Below are positions 17,639-25,950 of a stretch of DNA of 64,000 nt, piece after piece. The notes under the pieces are model-generated. The model searched no databases. It had not been told where the DNA came from and saw only the letters and a list, made by a program, of their open reading frames with translations. A program made the position numbers and the translations under genes. Source of the DNA: Acidobacteriota bacterium. GTDB lineage: Bacteria > Acidobacteriota > Blastocatellia > Pyrinomonadales > Pyrinomonadaceae. Each line of letters begins with the position of its first letter. Position 1 is the stretch's first letter. The stretch covers positions 1,178,001-1,242,000 of the forward strand of contig JADJWI010000003.1 of the NCBI GenBank assembly GCA_016716435.1, read 5' to 3'.

Positions 17639-18586
17639 TCAATTAGGCCGGGAAAGTGTTGCGACGTGCTCGCGGACGGTCGGCCCGAGCGTTTCAAGGT
17701 TGTAGCCGCCCTCAAGGCAGGAGACGAGGCGGCCGCCGCAGGCCTCATCTGCCCACTCCATCATCGTCCGCGTCATCGCCGAAAAATCCGGATCCTCAAG
17801 CTGAAGCTGGCCGAGCGGGTCGGTGCGATGCCCGTCAAAACCGGCGGAGAGAAAGATCAGATCGGGCTTCATCTTTGAAGCGATCTCGCCGATCGCCGCG
17901 TCAAAGCCGGACCTCTGGTCCATGGCCTTTGTGAATGCCTTGACCGGAACGTTTAAGGTGGAGCCGAGGCCCTTGCCGTGGCCGGTTTCGCCGCGGGCAC
18001 CGGTTCCGGGATACCACGGATATTGATGCATCGAGAAAAAGAAGACGGTCGGGTCGGTATAGAAGATGCCCTGAGTTCCATTGCCGTGGTGCACGTCCCA
18101 ATCGACGATAGCAACACGGTCGATCTCCTTATAGCGATTTTGCGCATAGCGGGCGGCGACGGCGACGTTGTTGAAGATGCAAAAGCCCATCGCATGCTCG
18201 GCGGTCGCATGGTGGCCGGGCGGGCGAACAGCGACAAATGCATTCCGAGCCTCGCCCTGCATTACAGCATCGACCGCGGCGATGGCTCCGCCCGTTGCAA
18301 AGAGCGAGGCGTCAAAGGATTGCATCGAGATGGTCGTATCGGCATCGAGCCGTTCGAGCCCATTTGCGAACGCTCCCTCGACCCGCTTGAAATGCTCTTT
18401 CGAGTGAGCCGCCTGGATCAAGCCCTGCGACGCCTTTTCGGGCGTGATCTCCTTGAGGGAATTCCAAAGATTCTCGCTTGCCTGCAAAGCATCGACGACG
18501 ACGCGGTAGCGCTCCGGCATTTCCGGATGGCCGGGGCCGGTGTCGTGCTTTTCATAAATGGGGTGATGAACGATCGCCGTTGTCAT
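17639..18586 (-). CDS. Histone deacetylase family protein (zinc amidohydrolase)
   Basis: 315 residues. The opening YEKHDTGPGHPEMPERYRVV is the family start. The active site is complete: GHHATAEHAMGFCIFNN (tandem His, about 139-140), VDWDVHHGNGTQGIFY (zinc Asp and His, about 171-180), and SAGFDGHRTDPLG (zinc Asp, about 263). Bacterial members remove acetyl or longer acyl groups from polyamines, acetoin enzymes (AcuC) or proteins. It lacks any neighbour that fixes the substrate. Start codon ATG follows a stretch of low-complexity repeats. Confidence 0.92.
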   Translation of the reverse strand: MTTAIVHHPIYEKHDTGPGHPEMPERYRVVVDALQASENLWNSLKEITPEKASQGLIQAAHSKEHFKRVEGAFANGLERLDADTTISMQSFDASLFATGGAIAAVDAVMQGEARNAFVAVRPPGHHATAEHAMGFCIFNNVAVAARYAQNRYKEIDRVAIVDWDVHHGNGTQGIFYTDPTVFFFSMHQYPWYPGTGARGETGHGKGLGSTLNVPVKAFTKAMDQRSGFDAAIGEIASKMKPDLIFLSAGFDGHRTDPLGQLQLEDPDFSAMTRTMMEWADEACGGRLVSCLEGGYNLETLGPTVREHVATLSRPN

Positions 18587-18635
18587 AGGGATACTTTACC
18601 GTAGTGGGGAAGAGAAGGGGAGAAGGGGAGAGCGG

Positions 18636-18863
18636 GTGAAAAGGTGAAAACGTGCAAAGGTGAAAAAGTGGAAGTACAAGAATGGGAGTATAGGAGAGAA
18701 GGAGAAAAGGAGAAAAGGAGAAAAGGAGAAAAGGAGAAGGGCGGACGCGGGGAAGAGGAGACGCGGGGACACGGAGATGTCGTGACGATGCCCGATTCGC
18801 GCATTGCGTTCGGTCATTTAAACTTTTTCACCTTTTCACTCTTTCACTTTTTCACCTTCACAC
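18636..18863. repeat. Purine tandem repeat inside an imperfect inverted repeat
   Basis: At 18693-18740 six 8-bp units of GGAGAAAA type follow each other, four of them identical. Outside, 18636-18671 (purine strand with GGTGAAAA motifs) is nearly complementary to 18821-18863 (TTTTTCACC motifs). The whole 280-base spacer between the two minus-strand genes therefore could fold into a long hairpin with a purine/pyrimidine-biased interior. No gene is seen in it. Confidence 0.7.
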
Positions 18864-18866
18864 TCG

Positions 18867-20039
18867 CTAGATGAAAGCTGTTTCGTGGAGCAGTTCGCCG
18901 CGGGCGAAGCGAGCGAGCGAGAGCATCGAGACATCGAGGAAGCTCGCCTTGCCATCCAGGATTATCTCGGCAAGGGCACGGCCGGTCGCGGGCGAATGCA
19001 TGACGCCGTGGCCCGAAAAGCCATTGGCGAAATAGAGCCCATCGACCTCGCAGCCGCCGAGGATGGCGTGGTGGTCGGGCGTATTCTCGTAGAGCCCGAC
19101 GCGGCACTTTTCGCGGACGACCTCGGTCTCATAGAGCCACGGAGCCCGGTGGCGGGCACGCTCGCGGATCTTTTCGACGAACGCATCGTCGAGTTCGCGG
19201 CTGAAGGAAGGCTGCTCGTTTGGGTCGGGATAGGCGAACATCAGTTCGTGTTCGGAGTTCTTTGCAGGCCGGAAGTGAAATCCCGTGCCGAGGTCGATCA
19301 CCATCGGAAGCCCGGGCGGAAGCGGCTCGGCCGATCGTGCCCAGACGATCTGCCGGCGGAGCGGTTCCACCGGGAGCGAGATGCCGGCGGTGGCGGCAAG
19401 TTCGGCGGCCCAGGCACCTGTACAAACAACGACGCGGCCGCAATCGATCCGTCCCGCTTCGGTTTCGACCCCCGTGACGCGGCCGTTATTGGTGAGAATG
19501 TTTAGAACACGCGCGCCTGTTTCGAGCCTTGCACAGAGGGCGAGGGCACGCTCGGTAAAGCCGCGCATGACGGCGGGCGGGTCGATGAAGCCATCCTGCC
19601 GGCCAAAGCTCCCGCCGAGAATGTCGGAGCAGTTCATTCCCGGGATCATCTCGCGGATCGCTTCCGGCCCGACGGTCTCAACGCCCTTAACACCGAGCCG
19701 ACGCTGAAGCTCGACGTTTCGCTTGAGATAATCGAAATGCTTGGGCTCGGTGGCAAAAAAGAGATAGCCGCGGGGCTCATAGCCGCAGTCGTGGTCCCAA
19801 TTCTCGAAAAAATCGATTGAGTAAACGGACATTCGGATGTTGATCTCCGTCTCAAACTGCGCCCGAACGCCGCCCGTCGCCGCACCGGTGGAACCGCGGC
19901 CCTGATCCGCCTCGCGTTCGAGGATCAGCACATCCTTCGCCCCGCGTTCGGCAAGGTGATATGCCACACTCACCCCAACAACGCCGCCGCCGATTATGAT
20001 CGTTTCCGCCGATGATGAATTGATTGCTTGTCTATTCAT
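18867..20039 (-). CDS. FAD-dependent oxidoreductase (DAO / sarcosine-oxidase type)
   Basis: 390 residues. The dinucleotide-binding fold begins IIIGGGVVGVSVAYHLAERGAKDVLILERE, the GxGxxG with a terminal Glu that takes FAD. GRGSTGAATGGVRAQFET follows, and the C-terminal GVYFANGFSGHGVMHSPATGRALAEII closes the FAD site. The family oxidises secondary or tertiary amines such as glycine, sarcosine or D-amino acids, producing peroxide. The substrate cannot be read from the sequence. It lies alone at the left of the lower-GC nuclease island. Confidence 0.92.
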   Translation of the reverse strand: MNRQAINSSSAETIIIGGGVVGVSVAYHLAERGAKDVLILEREADQGRGSTGAATGGVRAQFETEINIRMSVYSIDFFENWDHDCGYEPRGYLFFATEPKHFDYLKRNVELQRRLGVKGVETVGPEAIREMIPGMNCSDILGGSFGRQDGFIDPPAVMRGFTERALALCARLETGARVLNILTNNGRVTGVETEAGRIDCGRVVVCTGAWAAELAATAGISLPVEPLRRQIVWARSAEPLPPGLPMVIDLGTGFHFRPAKNSEHELMFAYPDPNEQPSFSRELDDAFVEKIRERARHRAPWLYETEVVREKCRVGLYENTPDHHAILGGCEVDGLYFANGFSGHGVMHSPATGRALAEIILDGKASFLDVSMLSLARFARGELLHETAFI

Positions 20040-20171
20040 TTGGCCTATTAGGTCTAAGCAAATTCTGTAGTCAACGCATCCGTCCCTTTGATATAATTAC
20101 AGCTCGAGGCGGGCTCTCCGTCTTTTATTTCATCTCGCTCAAATCAAATCTACCACTCCGAGTTAAAAAAA

Positions 20172-20948
20172 ATGAACCAGTCACTTTACGAGTTCTCGCA
20201 GTCTGTTATTGAGCAGCTAGGCCATTATGTTTACGTTCTTCGCGATCCCTTCCAGGACAACAAGGTATTCTATATTGGGAAAGGAACTGGCAACCGCGTC
20301 TTCTCGCATGTGACAGATTCGCTCAAAACCGCAGCGGTTTCAGATAAGTTGGACCGGATTCGGGCGATACACGAAAAGGGAGAAGAGGTGCTGCTGCAGA
20401 TAATTCGCCATGGATTGACTGAGAAAGAAGCGTTCGAGGTCGAGGCGGCTCTGATAGATTTTGAAGAGATCGGTAGCCTATCCAATTTGGTAAAGGGGCA
20501 TCATTCGGATGAACGTGGCGTGATGCACGTCCGCGATATAAAGGCTCGCTACGCGTCTGAACCCGCCGAGATCACGGTACCATCGATTCTGATCATCTTG
20601 AATCGGGCATATCGGCCCGGAATGCAGGAAGAAGCTTTATATGAGTTTACCCGCGGCCGCTGGAAATTAGGATCGAGGCGTGAAAAAGCGAAATATGCGT
20701 TCGCAGTGTATCGTGGTTTGATCAGACAGGTGTACCGGATTGTTAAATGGTACCCGGTTCAGGGACCGTTGTCTGAGGTCAGGCTCGCGTGGATGGAAGA
20801 GAATAACATCACGTTTCACGGAAAAGATCGCCAGCGTTGGGAGTTCGAAGGTACTGTTGCCGGAGAATTGCAGGATTTGATCGGAAAGTCCGTTGCACAC
20901 TACCAGAAAAAGGGCCAGCAAACGCCATTTCAGTATCTCAATTGCTAA
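20172..20948 (+). CDS. GIY-YIG nuclease family protein (LEM-3-like)
   Basis: 258 residues. The N-terminus starts YVYVLRDPFQDNKVFYIGKGTGNRVFSH (about 18-45), a GIY-YIG module with the Tyr pair and the following Arg and His in LEM-3 style. The conserved Glu appears in EKEAFEVEAALIDF (about 96-109). The C-terminal half has no motif I recognise. Such enzymes cut DNA; LEM-3-like members are known as stand-alone nucleases in bacteria and in eukaryotic ANKLE1. The base composition looks lower in G+C than the flanks, so recent transfer is possible. Function in repair, defence or a mobile element is open. Confidence 0.8.
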   Translation: MNQSLYEFSQSVIEQLGHYVYVLRDPFQDNKVFYIGKGTGNRVFSHVTDSLKTAAVSDKLDRIRAIHEKGEEVLLQIIRHGLTEKEAFEVEAALIDFEEIGSLSNLVKGHHSDERGVMHVRDIKARYASEPAEITVPSILIILNRAYRPGMQEEALYEFTRGRWKLGSRREKAKYAFAVYRGLIRQVYRIVKWYPVQGPLSEVRLAWMEENNITFHGKDRQRWEFEGTVAGELQDLIGKSVAHYQKKGQQTPFQYLNC

Positions 20949-21006
20949 CGTTTTGAAGGTGGTCATTCGGTCATATGTGCCTACGTTTTTTTGATAGACT
21001 GATAGG

Positions 21007-21336
21007 ATGAATTTCTGCGATCTTTATTCGCTCTCGCTACATCGGCTTATTGCGGAAAAGCTCCGGGATGATCCAGATACAGTGATCGGAATTGCTCGTG
21101 GGAATCTCCGACGATGGCTTTCAAGTGAGGCGTTTTCTGAGGGGGCAGGAAGACGGGCCCTTCTTGAATGGGTAGAAATCCTCGACACTCGCACGTACGA
21201 CGAGATCATAGCGATTCTTACCGAGGAAACTGACGAAGGACAGAGATTGCGGTCGTCAACTCCGTTCCCAGGAATACTTACAAAACAGGAGCGAGATGTT
21301 ATTTGGAAAAAGTGTGCTGAGATCGTACCTGTTTAG
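21007..21336 (+). CDS. Small antitoxin-like protein
   Basis: 109 residues. It shows the order SLHRLIAEKLRDDP - RGNLRRWLSSE - ALLEWVEILD - IIAILTEETDEGQRLRSSTPFPGILTKQER, a pattern common in short orphan proteins next to toxin or transposon genes. I recall similar proteins as presumed antitoxins, but I cannot name a proven family. No toxin ORF is seen directly beside it, so the assignment is loose. It shares the lower G+C of the GIY-YIG gene upstream, from which it is 58 bases away, and is followed by a hairpin at 21358. Confidence 0.55.
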   Translation: MNFCDLYSLSLHRLIAEKLRDDPDTVIGIARGNLRRWLSSEAFSEGAGRRALLEWVEILDTRTYDEIIAILTEETDEGQRLRSSTPFPGILTKQERDVIWKKCAEIVPV

Positions 21337-21357
21337 GTCTCGCAGAGAATTGTAGGT

Positions 21358-21394
21358 CAAAGAGAAGCGATAATTTCCAATGCGTTTCTCTTTG
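21358..21394. terminator. Hairpin downstream of the small antitoxin-like gene
   Basis: CAAAGAGAAGCG (21358-21369) pairs with CGTTTCTCTTTG (21383-21394) with one G-T wobble. It may end transcription of the nuclease/antitoxin-like unit before mpl at 21425. There is no T-run outside the stem, so it is a weaker candidate. Confidence 0.5.
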
Positions 21395-21424
21395 CACCTA
21401 GTAAACGCTTTAAATCGACAGTAA

Positions 21425-22837
21425 ATGCACTACCACCTAATTGGAATTTGCGGGACGGCGATGGCTTCGCTGGCGGGGATGCTGCAGGCGGGCGGGCATC
21501 GGGTTACGGGTTCGGACCAGAATGTTTACCCGCCGATGTCAACACAGCTTGAGGCCCTCGGCATCGAGATATTGAACGGATACCGGGCGGAGAATGCTGA
21601 TATCGGTGCGGACTGCGTCGTGGTCGGCAATGCTATATCGCGGGGCAATCCGGAGCTTGAAGAGGTGCTCAACCGCAAGCTCGTCTATCGCTCGCAGGCG
21701 GAGATCGTCAAGGAGCTTTTCATCCGCGGGCGGCGTTCGCTGGTGGTCGCCGGGACGCACGGCAAGACGACCACGACGAGCATCGCGACCTGGGTCGCAG
21801 AGGTCGGCGGGCTCGACCCGAGCTTTCTGGTCGGCGGCGTGGTGCAAAATTTCGGTGCGAGCTTTCGCGTCACGGACAGCGATTTTTTCGTCATCGAGGG
21901 CGATGAATACGACACGGCATACTTCGACAAGAAACCGAAGTTCATGCATTACCTGCCCGAGATCGCCATCGTCAACAATATCGAATTTGACCACGCCGAT
22001 ATCTACCGCGACCTGCAGGAGATCAAGTTTCAATTCTCGCGGCTGATGAACCTTGTGCCCGGAAATGGCAGGCTGATCTGCGGCATCGATTCGCCCGTCG
22101 TAAGGGAAGTTCTCGATGAGATGCACGGGCGGCTCTTTACGCAGATAGAGACCTTTGGGCTTTCGGACGATGCGAAATGGCAAGCACGTTATATCGACTT
22201 TGCGGGTGATGTGACGCGTTTCACCGTATTCAAAGAGGGCCACAGTTGGGGCGAATTTGAGACGCATCTGATCGGCGAGTTCAACGTGCGGAACTGCCTC
22301 GCGGTGATCATTGCCGCCGATGCCTGGGGTATTTCAAAAGAGAAAATTCAGGAGGCTCTCGACACATTCAAGTCCGTCAAACGCCGAATGGAGGTCCGCG
22401 GAACGGTCGCGGGAGTTACGGTCATCGACGACTTTGCCCATCACCCGACGGCGGTCGAAGAAACGCTCAAGGCACTGCGGATGAAATACGACGGCCGACG
22501 GCTGATCGCCGTATTCGAGCCGCGTTCGTGGTCGTCGCGGCTGGCGGTTTTTCAGGAGCCTTATACGAAGGCGTTCTCGTACGCCGATCACATTATCATC
22601 GCCAGTGTTTACAACACCTCAAAGGCGAGTGAGCTCGGCAAGGTGCTCGATGTCGATGAACTCGTCAAGGACATCGAACTTCAGGGCAAGTCCGCGTTCG
22701 CATTCCCGGACGCCGATGCGATCGTCGAACATCTGACGCCCGAAATGAAGTCCGGCGACGTCATCGCCGTAATGTCCAACGGCGGCTTCGGCGGAATCCA
22801 TGAAAAGCTACTAGGGATACTGCAACGCCGTCAGTAA
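21425..22837 (+). CDS. mpl: UDP-N-acetylmuramate:L-Ala-gamma-D-Glu-meso-DAP ligase
   Basis: 470 residues. HLIGICGTAMASLAGMLQAGGHRVTGSD is the N-terminal UDP-binding domain of the Mpl subgroup (Mpl has GT(A/G)M in this place where MurC has GIGMSG). The ATP loop is VAGTHGKTTTTS (about 115-126). VIEGDEYDTAYFDKKPKF and IDDFAHHPTAVEETL follow, with the Mpl-specific DDFAHHPTA and the C-terminal substrate domain. It re-attaches recycled murein tripeptide to UDP-MurNAc, which means the cell recycles peptidoglycan with DAP-type stem peptides. The end overlaps the convergent PD40 gene by 7 bases. Confidence 0.95.
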   Translation: MHYHLIGICGTAMASLAGMLQAGGHRVTGSDQNVYPPMSTQLEALGIEILNGYRAENADIGADCVVVGNAISRGNPELEEVLNRKLVYRSQAEIVKELFIRGRRSLVVAGTHGKTTTTSIATWVAEVGGLDPSFLVGGVVQNFGASFRVTDSDFFVIEGDEYDTAYFDKKPKFMHYLPEIAIVNNIEFDHADIYRDLQEIKFQFSRLMNLVPGNGRLICGIDSPVVREVLDEMHGRLFTQIETFGLSDDAKWQARYIDFAGDVTRFTVFKEGHSWGEFETHLIGEFNVRNCLAVIIAADAWGISKEKIQEALDTFKSVKRRMEVRGTVAGVTVIDDFAHHPTAVEETLKALRMKYDGRRLIAVFEPRSWSSRLAVFQEPYTKAFSYADHIIIASVYNTSKASELGKVLDVDELVKDIELQGKSAFAFPDADAIVEHLTPEMKSGDVIAVMSNGGFGGIHEKLLGILQRRQ

Positions 22838-25125
22838 CCCTTGACCCAAAGCGGTGTGCCGTCTTCCCATTTGTTGTGGGTTAGTCGGATTCGTTTACCA
22901 TCGCTTAGTCGTAAGGCAACGATCTCGCCGTAGAGCTGCGGATGAAATCCTGTGCTCTGCACGAGCGGCTCTTCGTCGGCAATGCCGAAATCCTCCGTCG
23001 TGTATATCACCCAATTCCCATCCGGCGAGAAATGAGCGTGTGCATTTTGGCCTTTAGATGTCGTTAGCTTCCGCGGCGGCGTCCAGTTTCCATCCGGTTG
23101 GAGCTCGATCAGGAAAATGTCCATCGCCTTTCGAGATGCGTAAGGAGCCCCCTCGCGGTCTGATGAAAACGCGATCTTCGTGCCGTCGGCCGAAATCGTC
23201 GGGAAGTTGTCCTTGTGAGCATCGTTCGTCAGATTGCGAACCTGCCCATTCTCAGAAAGATATATGTCGAAATGGCCACTCCGGGAACTGCGGAAAACGG
23301 TCTTCTTACCATCGGTCGTGAAGTCGCCAAAGCCATCATTCATTCCGGATGAGACCGGCCTTTCGAGCTGCCTCGATTCAAGGTTGTAGCTCCAGATCGA
23401 GCCTTTATCCGGTTCGGAGCCAAAAAAGAGCCCGGTCGTGAAGGTCAAGCTTCGGCCATCAGCCATCATTCGGGTGTCCAGCACGCTGGCAAATGCCGGA
23501 TGTGTCCAATAATCGACGCCGAAATCGAAAAGCTTTTCGAGCCGATCCTCGCGGTAGTTATAAGCAAAAAACTCAGCGCCGGTATTCATGAAGAACGGCG
23601 TAAAGATGGCGATGTAAAGTGCCGCCGCCGCTCCAAGGCCCGTTGCCAGGGCTGATAGCCTGCTCAACCGGCTGCGAGGATCGCCTGCAGAGTTCCGGGT
23701 TCGTCCCTGCCTAAAAAAGAAAAGAGCGAGTAGCAGAAGCAGCAAACCGAGCACACCCATTACGGACGCGACCTTCACGATCGACCCGGGCGAATTGACG
23801 GCAACGAGGAAGAACGCCCCGACGACCGAAAAGAGAATCGCGAGAACGCCGATGACGTAAACAATGTACTTCCAAAAGGCGACGGATCTTCGATCCCAAA
23901 ACATGAACACCACCCCGGCGAGGGCAAGGACTGCCATAAAAACCGGAAATGCGGCCAGAGCGAATAGCCAATAAGTGAACGGCATGCCGTCCACCGAATT
24001 TGCCGAAAAGTACAGCACCGGTTTCGCCGGGTCGGGCGAGGCGACGAACGCTCGCCGAACGCCGTAAAGTCCGACCGGAAGTCCTTCAATGTTGGTTTGA
24101 AGCGGCGAGTTCTTTAGAAGCACATCGCCGCGGATGCCGCCTTTGTTATTGCCTCGCTCCGGTATCGGCCCGCCGTAGAAGGCGATGAGGCCGTTCGGAT
24201 GCGTTTCGGGACCGATGAGGTGAATCTCGCGTCGAATCCAGTCATCGATCCGTCCGGTCGCTGGGTCGAGTTGCTTCGGGCCGATCTCCATCGTCCCATC
24301 TACCGCTTCGGTCCAACTAAAGAAAAGTATGTTGCCGTTAGGGAGCAATTGCGGAGACGCGGCGTTCACGCCTTCCGGCGAAATGGGTTCTTGCCCCCGT
24401 CCATCAGCGGCCATCTTGAATATTCGCTCGTGGCCCGTCCTGTTACTGTAAAAGTAGATGGTTTGTCCGTCGGGCGTCCACTCTGGGCTGCCGTCCCATC
24501 CGACCGAATCGGTCAGCCGCTTTAGGTCGCCGCCAGAGCTGTTCATCAGCCAGATGTCGCCCGTTCGCCGGCGTGCAAAGGGAAACTGAGAATGCTCTTT
24601 TATCGGATGGCCGCGGTCGCTTGAAAAGGCAATAAAGGAACCATCGGGCGAGAACGCAGGCCTGAAGTCGCCGCCAGGATGGTCCGTCAGGTTGCGGGCC
24701 GCTGCAAGCGATATCTCGCCGGCCGGGTTGAATGGTGCGAGGAATATCTCGGCGTCGCCAAGATGTGTAGAGACGAAGGCGATCCATTTGCCGTCCGGCG
24801 AAACGACCGCCTGATCTTGCATCGAATCAGTTCTGAGGAGTTGCCGCTCAGGCGAACTCCCATCGGCAGGCTTGATGAAAAGATTCGGTTTTCCTGTCCG
24901 CTCCGATGTGAAAATGATCCAGCGTCCGTCCGGGGTGATCGAAGGGCCATAGTCAAGCCCGGCATCGTCCGTAAACGCGGCGATCGTTTGCCCGCCATCG
25001 CGGGAGACATAAATATCGGTGCTGTTGAACCGGTAGGCGTTGTAGAAGATCCGATCGGGAGCTTGTGCGTTGAAAGCCGACACACAAAGTATGACGATCA
25101 CAATGAAACCGAAAGCATTACGCAT
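22831..25125 (-). CDS. PD40 beta-propeller membrane protein with four central TM helices
   Basis: 764 residues. Signal peptide MRNAFGFIVIVILCVSAFNA is followed by TolB-type WD40-like strands: SITPDGRWIIFTSERTGKPN, VSPDGKWIAFVST, FSPDGSFIAFSSDRG and WTPDGQTIYFYSNRTG up to about residue 300. Four hydrophobic helices occur between about 378 and 520. A second PD40 block (TTDGKKTVFRSSRSG, ISADGTKIAFSSDREG, FSPDGNWVIYT) follows to the end. PD40 domains bind proteins; TolB is the best-known case. A split propeller separated by a membrane domain is unusual. Function unknown. It overlaps mpl by 7 bases at its 3' end. Confidence 0.82.
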   Translation of the reverse strand: MRNAFGFIVIVILCVSAFNAQAPDRIFYNAYRFNSTDIYVSRDGGQTIAAFTDDAGLDYGPSITPDGRWIIFTSERTGKPNLFIKPADGSSPERQLLRTDSMQDQAVVSPDGKWIAFVSTHLGDAEIFLAPFNPAGEISLAAARNLTDHPGGDFRPAFSPDGSFIAFSSDRGHPIKEHSQFPFARRRTGDIWLMNSSGGDLKRLTDSVGWDGSPEWTPDGQTIYFYSNRTGHERIFKMAADGRGQEPISPEGVNAASPQLLPNGNILFFSWTEAVDGTMEIGPKQLDPATGRIDDWIRREIHLIGPETHPNGLIAFYGGPIPERGNNKGGIRGDVLLKNSPLQTNIEGLPVGLYGVRRAFVASPDPAKPVLYFSANSVDGMPFTYWLFALAAFPVFMAVLALAGVVFMFWDRRSVAFWKYIVYVIGVLAILFSVVGAFFLVAVNSPGSIVKVASVMGVLGLLLLLLALFFFRQGRTRNSAGDPRSRLSRLSALATGLGAAAALYIAIFTPFFMNTGAEFFAYNYREDRLEKLFDFGVDYWTHPAFASVLDTRMMADGRSLTFTTGLFFGSEPDKGSIWSYNLESRQLERPVSSGMNDGFGDFTTDGKKTVFRSSRSGHFDIYLSENGQVRNLTNDAHKDNFPTISADGTKIAFSSDREGAPYASRKAMDIFLIELQPDGNWTPPRKLTTSKGQNAHAHFSPDGNWVIYTTEDFGIADEEPLVQSTGFHPQLYGEIVALRLSDGKRIRLTHNKWEDGTPLWVKGY

Positions 25126-25548
25126 AGTCTGATCTCCAATTTGGATTTACTGAGAAAAATACACTTCACCTCGGCCGAAAAATTCCGGAGGTGTGCGGAT
25201 CGGGTTCGATCAAACTGCGGGTTCGTGGACGTGAACTGACAGCATGATACACGAGATGTCCGATCGAGCAAACTGAAGTGAATCGGCCGAAAAAGAAAAT
25301 CCTTGCGGAAATACTCTAAAACCGATATTCTTCATCTGTTTTTGCTCTCGTTTTGTGTCTTGGCAGATACGTCCGTCCGGTCAGTTTAGAAGCGACGCTT
25401 TTCGGTTCGGTTTTGAGAGTTTGGTAATTGCAAATTTGAAGCTTCTGAAACTTTCGGCACGGGTGCGTCGCTGCCTTGAGTCGGCCGCCGAATATCGGCC
25501 AGCTCGCCTTGCCCGGCTTTTCTGCTTCTCGGATACTTTTCTAGGAAA
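25126..25548. other. 423-base intergenic region: promoters and long RRM leader
   Basis: The spacer between the divergent PD40 gene and the RRM gene holds no convincing ORF. It must contain promoters for both genes. The roughly 200 bases before 25549 would be a long pyrimidine-rich 5' leader for the RNA-binding protein, a common place for autoregulation, but I see no recognisable riboswitch or stable palindrome in it. Confidence 0.5.
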
Positions 25549-25863
25549 ATGGGTACAAAACTTTACGTCGGAAACCTTTCTTTTAACATTACGAGCGACG
25601 ATCTTCAGGATCATTTTGCGGCTGCCGGTGAGGTAGCATCTGCGAACGTCATAACCGACCGCGACACAGGCCGCTCGCGTGGATTTGGCTTTGTCGAAAT
25701 GGCGACGGAGGACGGGGCGACGAACGCGATCGCTCAATTCAACGGCACTGATTATGACGGCCGCAACCTGGTCGTCAGCGAGGCACGCCCGCGTGAAGAT
25801 CACGGCGGTGGTGGTGGCAGAAATCGCGGCGGCCGTGGGAATTTTGGCGGCGGCGGTTATTGA
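25549..25863 (+). CDS. RNA-binding protein with single RRM and Gly-rich tail
   Basis: 104 residues. RNP2 is KLYVGNLSF (about 4-12) and RNP1 is RGFGFVEM (about 44-51), the two strands of an RNA recognition motif. The rest of the fold is SDDLQDHFAAAGEVASANV and DYDGRNLVVSEARPRE. The last 20 residues are Gly/Arg rich, an unstructured RNA-contact tail. Such bacterial RRM proteins, as in cyanobacterial Rbps, are often cold induced. AGGAAA precedes the ATG. A strong terminator at 25889-25934 follows. Confidence 0.93.
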   Translation: MGTKLYVGNLSFNITSDDLQDHFAAAGEVASANVITDRDTGRSRGFGFVEMATEDGATNAIAQFNGTDYDGRNLVVSEARPREDHGGGGGRNRGGRGNFGGGGY

Positions 25864-25888
25864 TCGGCCGAACGCTTGAATTAACGAA

Positions 25889-25934
25889 GAAAGAGACGCA
25901 AGGTGAGCGCAGATGCTCGCCCAGCGTCTCTTTT
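25889..25934. terminator. Strong bidirectional terminator between RRM gene and dacB
   Basis: AAAGAGACGC pairs with GCGTCTCTTT over at least ten base pairs (25890-25899 with 25924-25933), and an inner GGTGAGC/GCTCGCC stem (25902-25908 with 25915-25921) sits on top. A-run and T-run flank it, so both convergent genes can use it. Confidence 0.9.
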
Positions 25935-25950
25935 CGCTTTCCGGAAGGCC

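Noticed and set aside
18693..18740. Regular short repeats that might be a CRISPR array
   Set aside because: Units are 8 bp and contiguous with no spacers, so this is a simple tandem repeat.
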